A stretch of 64,000 nt of DNA from Chlorogloeopsis sp. ULAP01. Lineage in GTDB: Bacteria > Cyanobacteriota > Cyanobacteriia > Cyanobacteriales > Nostocaceae. The stretch lies in NCBI RefSeq assembly GCF_030381805.1, contig NZ_JAUDRH010000004.1, positions 62,001-126,000 of the forward strand, in the 5' to 3' direction. Below the pieces are notes generated by a model that did not search any database, was not told the origin of the DNA, and saw only the letters and a program-made list of their open reading frames with translations. This document shows positions 7,854-15,566 of the stretch, in pieces. Numbering within the stretch: position 1 is the first letter of the stretch; every line of letters starts with the position of its first letter. The translations under genes were made by a program, and so were the position numbers.

Positions 7854-9491
7854 ATGACGAAGTTTGTATTTGTTACCGGCGGTGTAGTTTCAAGTATCGG
7901 CAAGGGCATTGTAGCAGCAAGTTTGGGGCGCTTGCTCAAATCACGAGATTATTCGGTGTCGATTCTCAAACTTGATCCTTATATTAATGTCGATCCAGGA
8001 ACCATGAGTCCTTTTCAGCATGGTGAAGTATTTGTTACTCAAGATGGTGCTGAAACAGACTTGGATTTGGGACATTACGAACGCTTTACCGATACATCCA
8101 TGTCCCGTCTTAATAGTGTTACCACTGGCTCAATTTATCAAGCGGTAATCAACAAAGAGCGTCGTGGTGACTATAATGGCGGCACGGTACAGGTAATTCC
8201 CCACATCACCAATGAAATTAAAGACAGGATTTCTAGAGTAGCAAGAGATACGAATCCTGATGTAGTAATTACAGAAATTGGCGGTACAGTAGGCGATATA
8301 GAATCACTGCCGTTTTTGGAAGCAATTCGCCAGTTCCGCAAGGATGTAGGACGACAAAACGTCCTGTATTTGCACGTTACTTTGATACCGTGGATTGCTT
8401 CGGCAGGTGAAATGAAAACCAAGCCGACACAGCATTCAGTCAAAGAACTGCGATCGATTGGCATTCAACCAGATATTTTAGTTTGTCGGTGCGATCGCCC
8501 CTTGCCAGGAGGTTTAAAACAGAAGTTATCCGAGTTTTGCGATGTGCCACCAGAAGGGGTAATTCCCGCCATCGATGCCAAGAGTATCTATGAAGTACCG
8601 CTCATTTTAGAACGGGAAGGACTGGCACAGGAAGCACTAGAGTTTTTGAGCATGGAGCAACGCGAACCGGATCTGAGTCAGTGGCAAACTTTAGTAGAAA
8701 GGTTATACAGTCCCAAACATCGGGTAGAAATTGCCATTGTCGGTAAATACGTACAATTAAGCGATGCCTATCTTTCTGTAGTGGAAGCGCTACGTCATGC
8801 TGCTATTGCTATGGGTAGCGAGCTGCACTTGCGTTGGGTAAACTCAGAAAAATTGGAAGTTGAGGGAGTCGAAAATCACTTAGATGGCGTTGATGGTGTG
8901 ATCGTACCCGGAGGCTTTGGTGTACGCGGCGTAGATGGAAAAATCGAAGCGATCAAATACGCCCGTATTCGTCAAATTCCCTTCCTGGGTTTGTGTTTGG
9001 GAATGCAATGCTCTGTAATTGAATGGGCAAGAAATGTGGCAGGATTTGCAGATGCCCATAGCGCCGAATTTGAACCCCATACAGAAAATCCTGTTATTAA
9101 CCTGTTGCCTGAGCAGCAAGATGTAGTAGATTTAGGTGGTACAATGCGTCTGGGTTTATATCCTTGCCGTATTCTTCCTAATAGCTTGGCATTTCGTCTT
9201 TATCAAGAAGAAGTGATTTACGAACGGCATCGCCATCGTTACGAATTCAACAACGCCTATCGCAACCTGTTTTTAGACTCTGGCTATTTGATCAGTGGTT
9301 CTTCTCCTGATGGACGCTTAGTAGAAATTGTAGAATTGCCACAGCACCCCTTCTTTATTGCCTGCCAATTTCATCCCGAATTTCAATCTCGCCCTAGCGC
9401 ACCCCATCCTTTGTTTAAAGGATTTATCGAAGCTGCGATCGCTCGTTTTGAATCTTCCTCAGGCACACAAATACCTCTTGAAGTTTTTTAA
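7854..9491 (+). CDS. pyrG: CTP synthase
   Basis: 545 residues, normal length. The N-terminal synthase domain (1-270) begins KFVFVTGGVVSSIGKGI with the P-loop-like GKGI and continues LDPYINVDPGTM. The C-terminal class I glutamine amidotransferase domain (about 295-535) has the nucleophile elbow LCLGMQC and the His/Glu pair in QFHPEFQSRP. It makes CTP from UTP, ATP and glutamine. Essential housekeeping gene, cytosolic, monocistronic here as far as can be seen. Confidence 0.98.
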   Translation: MTKFVFVTGGVVSSIGKGIVAASLGRLLKSRDYSVSILKLDPYINVDPGTMSPFQHGEVFVTQDGAETDLDLGHYERFTDTSMSRLNSVTTGSIYQAVINKERRGDYNGGTVQVIPHITNEIKDRISRVARDTNPDVVITEIGGTVGDIESLPFLEAIRQFRKDVGRQNVLYLHVTLIPWIASAGEMKTKPTQHSVKELRSIGIQPDILVCRCDRPLPGGLKQKLSEFCDVPPEGVIPAIDAKSIYEVPLILEREGLAQEALEFLSMEQREPDLSQWQTLVERLYSPKHRVEIAIVGKYVQLSDAYLSVVEALRHAAIAMGSELHLRWVNSEKLEVEGVENHLDGVDGVIVPGGFGVRGVDGKIEAIKYARIRQIPFLGLCLGMQCSVIEWARNVAGFADAHSAEFEPHTENPVINLLPEQQDVVDLGGTMRLGLYPCRILPNSLAFRLYQEEVIYERHRHRYEFNNAYRNLFLDSGYLISGSSPDGRLVEIVELPQHPFFIACQFHPEFQSRPSAPHPLFKGFIEAAIARFESSSGTQIPLEVF

Positions 9492-9552
9492 TTTTCTAGA
9501 GAAATCACGCAAAACGTTCGGGTAGTTCAAGAATTATACTCTGCTAAGTGGA

Positions 9553-9641
9553 AGATTAGGGACTAGGGACTAGGGATTAGGGACTAGGAAAGTATTTTCT
9601 CAATACCTAGTACCCAGTACCCAGTACCTAGTACCTAGACA
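9553..9641. repeat. Heptamer tandem repeat (STRR type), complementary halves
   Basis: A GGGACTA-type heptamer array (about 9555-9588) is followed by an array of TACCCAG/TACCTAG heptamers (about 9605-9638). The two halves are roughly complementary and could fold into one long hairpin between pyrG and the next gene. Such short tandemly repeated repetitive sequences are typical of heterocystous cyanobacteria. Confidence 0.8.
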
Positions 9642-9653
9642 TAAGGGGATTTT

Positions 9654-10082
9654 GTGGCGTACTGGATGAAAATCAACTACGAAAGGAGAGAATATGTAGT
9701 TAATTTTGAGCGTGTGAGCGCGTTTTGTTATGAGCAAAACGGCAGGATAACTTTTTGGTTACCTGATAGTGCTATCCCGATTATTATTAATCCTCAAACA
9801 AATCAACAAGATTACCAAAAGATTCTGGAGTATGTAGAACAATTTACACAGTCAGAATTAGCTAGTAACCACTGGGTAAAAATACATTACGAGAGAAATG
9901 AGTATCTAATTAATCTCAACTGCATCAGTTCTTTTTGTTATGAACCAGCCAACGGTAGGATAACTTTTTGGTTGCCAGACGGTATTATTCCGATCATCAT
10001 CAACCCAGCAAGTAATCCGGCTTCTTATGAGAAAGTTTTGAGCTACATCAGAAATACGACAGGATATTCTTTAGTTGAGTAG
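9654..10082 (+). CDS. Hypothetical protein with an internally duplicated ~70-residue domain
   Basis: 142 residues consisting of two similar halves. Repeat 1 (about 4-62) and repeat 2 (about 74-134) share the pattern KI-YER-EY--N---S-FCYE, then GRITFWLPD and PIIINP, ending in a short helix. The conserved FCYE and TFWLPD motifs suggest a small beta sandwich followed by a helix. I do not recognise the family. The start is GTG (9654) behind AAGGGGA; an ATG four codons later (9666) is an alternative. The following HMA-like gene is 62 bp downstream on the same strand and could be co-transcribed. Confidence 0.7.
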   Translation: MAYWMKINYERREYVVNFERVSAFCYEQNGRITFWLPDSAIPIIINPQTNQQDYQKILEYVEQFTQSELASNHWVKIHYERNEYLINLNCISSFCYEPANGRITFWLPDGIIPIIINPASNPASYEKVLSYIRNTTGYSLVE

Positions 10083-10143
10083 ACAAGCAAAAATTGGAAG
10101 CGGGTAATAGTAACTGGGTACTAGATACCAGGGACTTGTAATT

Positions 10144-11175
10144 ATGCCAGTTCAATCACCAAAAGTTGACTATCAAGTTGTACACGCGATCGCCGGAAGA
10201 ATTCGCATCAAGATTCCTCGTCTCAAAATAGATCCCGACTATAGCGATCGGTTACAGCAAATAGTAAAGTCTCTCGACGTGGTTACAGATGTGCGTGTTA
10301 ATGCTGCTAATGCTTCAATCGTAGTTCAGTATAATTCCGCAGAAATTGAGAATAAAGTAATGCAGACAGAACTGGCAACCTGCATTCAACAAGCTGATGT
10401 GGAACCTGGAACAGCAACCACAGAGCAAAATGATGTAGTTATCGAAGATGTTTCTCCTGCTACCGAACAGCCTCAGGAAGATGTGGCTGAAGCAACGAAC
10501 AAAAGCGCGGGAATTCAGCTAACCGAAGAATATCTCTCTCAAATCGACGATCAATTTCCCATTAATGTTGATTTGGAAAATAAACTATTTGAGATTGGTA
10601 TTCCTGCCATACAAATATTACAACCTCTTAATGCTGAACTTGATAAGTTTGCAGCCGAACATCAGAAAAACACAGATTTACAGCGTATCAAACTAAATTT
10701 AGAAGCCTTTCTCAGGGAGGGTGGTTTTTTAATCAATGGCAAAGCTCATGGAAAGTTCAGAGAAACTTTTATTGTTAATCCGATCACTCGTAAAAAGCAT
10801 CATACTCCCTGGATGTCGATTGCTGCTGTAGGGATAGCAGAACTCGATGCAACCGTAATTGATGAAACAATCAATGTTAACCTCACCAAATTGAAAGTTT
10901 CTGGTGATTCGGGCAAGTGGTACAAAGAATTAGTGAAATATGCTTTTGAATATCTTTTTAAAACTAAACTTGTAGCCAAAATTAACGACACTTTATCTAA
11001 AATTGATGGTGCAAAAGTACAGCAACTTTTCTTTCAGTTAAAAGGAAATGAAAAAGTACGAGCAAAAACTCAAAAGTTGGGTTTGACTCCAGAGAAACTA
11101 GATGAATTGTTGGAACTTGTCGAGGTAAACGCTAGAATCTCTCCCGATTATTTGTGGCTATATGTTCAGCTTTGA
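10144..11175 (+). CDS. Conserved hypothetical with HMA-like N-terminal domain
   Basis: 343 residues. The first 75 residues (YQVVHAIAGRIRIKIPRL to IVVQYNS) look like an HMA_2/ferredoxin-fold domain as found before heavy-metal or magnesium-transporter-like proteins, but lack the CxxC metal motif. A charged linker (85-125) leads to a helical region and a domain (about 195-343) containing NGKAHGKFRETFIVNP, whose function I do not recognise. No membrane segments are evident. The duplicated-domain gene upstream may form a two-gene unit with it. Confidence 0.65.
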   Translation: MPVQSPKVDYQVVHAIAGRIRIKIPRLKIDPDYSDRLQQIVKSLDVVTDVRVNAANASIVVQYNSAEIENKVMQTELATCIQQADVEPGTATTEQNDVVIEDVSPATEQPQEDVAEATNKSAGIQLTEEYLSQIDDQFPINVDLENKLFEIGIPAIQILQPLNAELDKFAAEHQKNTDLQRIKLNLEAFLREGGFLINGKAHGKFRETFIVNPITRKKHHTPWMSIAAVGIAELDATVIDETINVNLTKLKVSGDSGKWYKELVKYAFEYLFKTKLVAKINDTLSKIDGAKVQQLFFQLKGNEKVRAKTQKLGLTPEKLDELLELVEVNARISPDYLWLYVQL

Positions 11176-11252
11176 AAGCAACGTTGTGTTGGAGACAATC
11201 TCTTTATACAGTTAATTGTGTCTACTTACTAAATACCAACTAAACCCAAATT

Positions 11253-11657
11253 CTAAAAAGGCAATCTAAACCAACGAATCATCGCATCGGATAGGCGATC
11301 GCTCCAATTAGGAGTGGGGCAAGGTTGGCTTTGACATTCTTTTACGACTTGACGACCAACAGGTGTGAGGCGGAAACTATCTGTAATTCCCTGTCCGTCA
11401 ACTTCGCGTCGTAATACACCCACTTGGATTAACCATACCAAATTGTTTTCTGCTGCTAATTCTGATAAAGGACGTTTGGTGTAACCATTGCGGACACCCG
11501 AATTACCTATAATTTCCTTTAAAGCCACCCTCTCGGAAACCATAGCTGCAAATAAATTAAGATTGAAGGGAGAACACAGCAGCGATCGCTTGGCTCGTTC
11601 TATAGTGTTACGTGGGTATATGAGAGTTTCCTGGCTTTGGGAATCAACAGCTGGCAT
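11253..11657 (-). CDS. Conserved cyanobacterial protein, Npun_F0494-like, winged-helix appearance
   Basis: 134 residues. Conserved stretches ERAKRSLLCSPFNLNLFAAM, GYTKRPLSELAAENNLVWLI and VGVLRREVDGQGITDSFRLT match my memory of the cyanobacterial Npun_F0494 family. The helix-helix-wing arrangement (RPLSELAAE then GVLRREVDG then RLTPVGRQVV) resembles a winged helix as in small DNA-binding regulators. No catalytic motif. It faces away from the prxQ-like gene 180 bp to its right. Function unknown. Confidence 0.65.
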   Translation of the reverse strand: MPAVDSQSQETLIYPRNTIERAKRSLLCSPFNLNLFAAMVSERVALKEIIGNSGVRNGYTKRPLSELAAENNLVWLIQVGVLRREVDGQGITDSFRLTPVGRQVVKECQSQPCPTPNWSDRLSDAMIRWFRLPF

Positions 11658-11836
11658 TTTTATTTCCTGAGAATATTTTGGTTGATTAATTAAAAGACAA
11701 AGATATCTGTTTTAACTTGTAGCTGACAGCTACATACTGATGCTGAGTAATAACTTTTTTGAGCTATTCATTTAATTATTGTAAATTATTGTAAAATTTC
11801 AAATGCATCAAATTTTTCACACAGGAAAGGTAAATT

Positions 11837-12274
11837 ATGCCTCTAGCAGTTGGAACAGATGCGCCTGCATTTACCGCCAAAGACACTAACGGCAACACCG
11901 TTTCATTGTCTGATTTCAAAGGCAAAACAGTGGTTTTGTATTTTTATCCCAAAGATGACACTCCAGGCTGTACTAAACAGGCTTGTAGCTTCCGTGATGC
12001 CACTGAAGAATATAAAAGTAAAGATATTGTGGTGTTAGGAGTAAGTGCAGATGATGAAGCCTCTCATCAGGCATTTACTCAAAAATATAATCTCAATTTC
12101 CCCCTGCTAGCTGATACCGATAAGACTTTAATCAAAGCTTACGATGTCGATGGCGGTGGCTATGCCAAGCGCGTTACCTACGTAATTGATGGTAACGGCA
12201 AAATTACCCACGTTGACTCCAATGTCAACACTCCCACCCACGCCAGCGATGTTCTAGCAGCAGTCGGATTGTAA
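11837..12274 (+). CDS. Peroxiredoxin, PrxQ/BCP type
   Basis: 145 residues. Thioredoxin-fold peroxidase with peroxidatic Cys45 in TPGCTKQAC and resolving Cys50 five residues later, the layout of atypical 2-Cys PrxQ/BCP enzymes. It reduces hydrogen peroxide and alkyl hydroperoxides using thioredoxin. No signal peptide, so cytosolic. A good ribosome site (AGGAAAGG) precedes the ATG. Followed by a strong hairpin at 12344-12366. One of several peroxiredoxins usual in cyanobacteria. Confidence 0.93.
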   Translation: MPLAVGTDAPAFTAKDTNGNTVSLSDFKGKTVVLYFYPKDDTPGCTKQACSFRDATEEYKSKDIVVLGVSADDEASHQAFTQKYNLNFPLLADTDKTLIKAYDVDGGGYAKRVTYVIDGNGKITHVDSNVNTPTHASDVLAAVGL

Positions 12275-12343
12275 AAAGCTTTGAGCGGTTGTTAGTTAAT
12301 TTTCTACAGGCGCGAGCAATCGTGTTTTAAGATTTACAATGTA

Positions 12344-12366
12344 GGGGCAACTCTTGTGGTTGCCCC
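12344..12366. terminator. Hairpin between convergent genes
   Basis: GGGGCAAC (12344-12351) and GTTGCCCC (12359-12366) form a perfect 8-bp stem with a 7-base loop between the peroxiredoxin gene and the convergent secreted-protein gene. Probably a terminator for either side. Confidence 0.65.
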
Positions 12367-12394
12367 ATACCCCATGTCTATGATTGCAATCGAT

Positions 12395-12784
12395 TCATTG
12401 ACTCTGTTGGGGTGTAGTCGTTGGCAGCGTAATTACTGGCGAGCTTGTACTTGGTTGTGTCTGCTGTTGCCCTTGCTGCTGTTGTAAGCGTAGTTTTTGC
12501 CTTTCTTTAAAATCTCTGGCAACATCGTTAATGTCTGAGTTCTGTTCAGTAGAATCCCAACTACGCCCTCTAAGATTAGCGCAATGAATTAAGTTGAATA
12601 CATTAAAAGAACTGTCTTGACTATTACCAGAACAGAAATCGTTATTCTGTGAATCGTAAGTTGTTTGGTCGTACTGATTATTAAGTTGAGCTAAACTAGG
12701 TTGCGGCATAAGCAAAGAGGCAAAGCTTAAACTTGCAAAAGTAGCGACAGTAAGCCGATTTAATGGTAAACAAAAGATTTTCAT
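12395..12784 (-). CDS. Small secreted hypothetical protein
   Basis: 129 residues from ATG 12782-12784, chosen because GAGGG lies just upstream and it begins the signal peptide (MKIFCLPLNRL, hydrophobic core, then PQPSLAQ cleavage site); an ATG nine codons further out adds only charged residues. The mature protein is polar, rich in Gln, Asn and Ser, with one CSGNSQDS and one IHCANL segment (two Cys possibly bridged), and ends in a Gln/Thr/Pro-rich low-complexity tail. No family recognised. Exported, function unknown. Confidence 0.65.
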   Translation of the reverse strand: MKIFCLPLNRLTVATFASLSFASLLMPQPSLAQLNNQYDQTTYDSQNNDFCSGNSQDSSFNVFNLIHCANLRGRSWDSTEQNSDINDVARDFKERQKLRLQQQQGQQQTQPSTSSPVITLPTTTPQQSQ

Positions 12785-12830
12785 GCAGATTTCCCTCTCG
12801 TGTTCCTCCAAGTATAACGATGCTTCTATT

Positions 12831-13727
12831 TTATGAGAGAGTTTGTCGTAGTCGGGGTTGGATAATTAGCAAAGCAAAAACAGCAAACCCCAGTAAGACG
12901 AGAATTGTACTGCCAAAAGTAACATCACCCCAAAAAGCGTGCATGACTACACTATTTAATCCCCAATCTTTGTGGAGATAGAGATAGCGAATTGGTTCAA
13001 TGGCATAGCTGAGGGGATTGAGGGTAGCGATAATTTGCAACCACTTGGGCATAAAAGATAAAGGAGCCAAAGCGGTGCTGGCGAATAATAGTGGCAAGTT
13101 AGAGACAAAAATGACTGCTATTAATTCTATGTGTCCCGGTAAGGCAAAAGCCAATCCCAGGCTCAACGCAGTCACACCCAAAGCCAGGAGGAAGACTATC
13201 AAAGCGATCGCACCTAACCCAGTTGCATCTGGTACACCTGCACCCAAGAATGCAGCTGCTGCCACAATTACTGCTGCTTGCAGCAAACTCTGACTAATAA
13301 TAAAAATTGCCGAAGCCAGAACAATCGAATACCGTGATGCGAGGGGAGCCACTAATAAGCGATTCAAAAAACCAAACTCGCGATCAAACATCACAGGTAA
13401 ACCAGCATTCAGCGCTCCACCAAAGGCTGTAAAAACAATGATACCTGCGCTTAAAAATTGGGCATAGTTTGGAGTATCACCAAATATACCTTTCGGTGCG
13501 TTTTGAAATAAAGCGCCAAATAGCACCAACCACATTACAGGCTGAATAATTCCTGCTATCAAAGTGGAAGGGCGTCTCTGCAATTGAATAAATAAGCGAC
13601 GAGTCAACGCCAAAGTTTCTTGAACTAACTCACCAAAAAAATTGTGAGTAGTTTCCACGTAAGCTTTTGGTGCAGCAACTTGTTGCCAATTAAGATCCGG
13701 TTTTGGAGGTATGACAGTACCACTCAT
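12831..13727 (-). CDS. ABC-2 type exporter permease (DrrB-like)
   Basis: 298 residues with six membrane segments in the C-terminal 240 residues and the ABC-2 permease motif around LNPLSYAIEPIRYLYL near the end. It pairs with the DrrA-type ATPase encoded upstream (13992-15011) on the same strand. Such pairs export drugs, lipids or polyketides. The 264-bp gap between the two genes holds a dispersed repeat (13781-13978), unusual inside a presumed operon. Substrate unknown. Confidence 0.9.
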   Translation of the reverse strand: MSGTVIPPKPDLNWQQVAAPKAYVETTHNFFGELVQETLALTRRLFIQLQRRPSTLIAGIIQPVMWLVLFGALFQNAPKGIFGDTPNYAQFLSAGIIVFTAFGGALNAGLPVMFDREFGFLNRLLVAPLASRYSIVLASAIFIISQSLLQAAVIVAAAAFLGAGVPDATGLGAIALIVFLLALGVTALSLGLAFALPGHIELIAVIFVSNLPLLFASTALAPLSFMPKWLQIIATLNPLSYAIEPIRYLYLHKDWGLNSVVMHAFWGDVTFGSTILVLLGFAVFALLIIQPRLRQTLS

Positions 13728-13780
13728 GTCAATTTTTGGTAATTGTTAGTAGTTAGTTGTTAGTAGGTAGTAGGTAGTAC

Positions 13781-13978
13781 TTAGTAGGGGAGGCAGCGCG
13801 CCCTTGCGGAGCCAGTGCGCCCTTGCGGGTTAAGCGCGTTGTAGCACCTGACGTCGGGTTAAGCGCGTTGTAGCACCTGGCGTCGGGTTAAGCGCGTTGT
13901 AGCGACTGCCGTGCAGGTTTTGTTGATTAACTTTCGGTTACTACTGATAACTTATCTTCTAAACCCGCCCGTACAGTA
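13781..13978. repeat. Dispersed GC-rich repeat element, copy 1
   Basis: The left end (13781-13819) is identical over 39 bp to 62960-62998. The interior holds three tandem 29-bp units starting at 13827, 13856 and 13885 (each begins GGGTTAAGCGCGTTGTAGC). The right end shares CTAAACCCGCCCGTACAGT with 63355-63373. It lies between the two genes of an ABC exporter. Not coding. Confidence 0.85.
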
Positions 13979-13991
13979 GTTGGTTATTTCC

Positions 13992-15011
13992 CTATCTCAT
14001 ATTCTGTTTTTTTTCCGCCTTCGGATCGCGATTTCCTAGTGCAGCTAGTTCCGCATCCATTAGTGTGCGTCCTGTTGCTGCCAGGTAAACGTCATCTAGG
14101 CTAGGGCGAGATTGGGAAATACCAAATATAGGCAATCCAGCATGATTTAGGGCTTGCTGAATGCTTATTAAAGTGTCATTTTGTGGTGTTACCACCAAGT
14201 TAAGGGAATTGCCTTGAGCGCTATTGATAATTACTTCTTGGACAAATGGTAACGGTGCTAGTAACTCTTTGGCTTTTTCGGCTTCCTCTGGTGGTGTAAA
14301 CTCTTGGATGCGTAAGGTAATGCGATCGCCTCCCACTTTATCTTTCAGTTGGGAAGGTGTGCCAGTCGCAATTACAACTCCACGATCAATGATTGCCACG
14401 CGATCGGCTAAAGCGTCAATCTCTTCTAAGTAATGGCTGGTAATCACAACCGTTGTTCCTGCTTCTCGCAGCTTTCGTAGAAATTCCCAGACGATAAAAC
14501 GACTTTCAATGTCAAGCCCAACGGTTGGCTCATCTAAAACTAGTACATCCGGTGCGTGCAGTAATCCAGCAGCCAAGTCAAGGCGCTTGCGCAAACCACC
14601 TGAATAAGTACCAGTTTTTTTGTTGGCGTATTCCTGCAAACCAAGCAAACTCAGTACTGTGTCAACACGTTGTTTTGCCACTGCTGCTGGTAAGTGATAA
14701 AGTGCCGCTTGTAGTGCCAGCAGTTCGCGTCCAGTTAGAACCTTATCTGGAGCCACTTCTTGTGCTACATAACCAAGCCGTTGTCTTGCTGCTTTAGGAT
14801 TATCTAACACCGAAATGCCAGATACTTCTATTTTGCCAGCATCTGGTGTGGTAAGGGTACACAAAGCACGTAAAGTAGTAGTTTTACCTGCTCCATTTGG
14901 CCCTAGTAAACCAAAAATTTCTCCTGGTTCAACCTGAAAGGAAACATCCTTAACAGCTTCAACTGAACCATAACGCTTTTTTAGATTTTCAATTAAAACG
15001 GCGGGAGCCAT
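13992..15011 (-). CDS. ABC transporter ATPase, DrrA family
   Basis: 339 residues. Nucleotide-binding domain (1-235) with Walker A GPNGAGKTTT, signature YSGGLRKRLD, Walker B VLVLDEPTVGLD and H-loop TSHYLEE; a C-terminal accessory domain (240-315) typical of daunorubicin-resistance-type ATPases follows, then a lysine-rich tail. Energises the permease at 12831-13727. The order (ATPase first, permease second) is standard. Cytosolic, membrane-associated through its partner. Confidence 0.93.
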   Translation of the reverse strand: MAPAVLIENLKKRYGSVEAVKDVSFQVEPGEIFGLLGPNGAGKTTTLRALCTLTTPDAGKIEVSGISVLDNPKAARQRLGYVAQEVAPDKVLTGRELLALQAALYHLPAAVAKQRVDTVLSLLGLQEYANKKTGTYSGGLRKRLDLAAGLLHAPDVLVLDEPTVGLDIESRFIVWEFLRKLREAGTTVVITSHYLEEIDALADRVAIIDRGVVIATGTPSQLKDKVGGDRITLRIQEFTPPEEAEKAKELLAPLPFVQEVIINSAQGNSLNLVVTPQNDTLISIQQALNHAGLPIFGISQSRPSLDDVYLAATGRTLMDAELAALGNRDPKAEKKQNMR

Positions 15012-15566
15012 GACAGCTTATCCCTAACAACTATACAAATCTCAACAATGTCTACCTCTATTGTAGTTGAGTAGTGTGAGGTAAGGCGATGGCTTAGATA
15101 CTGCTTTTGAGTCTTATTGACTGATTTGGGGTGAGGATATATTTGTTAAGTAATTTACTAAATCCCTTTGGCTATTAAATTCCAATAGCGCCTTAGCTAA
15201 TTCCTCTAGTTGCCAAAACCTGCACGCAAGCGGATATATTTTGTCGTTCGTAGCACCAGTTGTGTAATCTAAGTAATCTAACACTTGAGTAAAGAAGCGA
15301 TCGCTTTGTTATGATTACTTTCTAAATTTTGGGTTTGCCTATCTTAATAAATTTTAATCCTACTTGTAGATAGATTTATTTATATAGCTACATCGGAATT
15401 TTTGTAAATTCGTTATAGTCTATACATCACAGCACAGCCAACTAGACAACAAGCAAAGTTTCTTCTGGCGTAACTAAATGGGTTGGTAAACCTCGTTGTC
15501 GAAAAGCGCAATTGAAACTAGTAGTCGGCTCTAGCACTAAGTGTATAAATTTTTGCATTCAACCGT
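15012..15566. other. Intergenic region between divergent genes
   Basis: 555 bp between the DrrA-type gene (minus) and the giant kinase gene (plus). AT-rich, with one HIP1-like site near 15298. It should hold both promoters. I see no coding frame, RNA gene or clear repeat. Confidence 0.5.
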
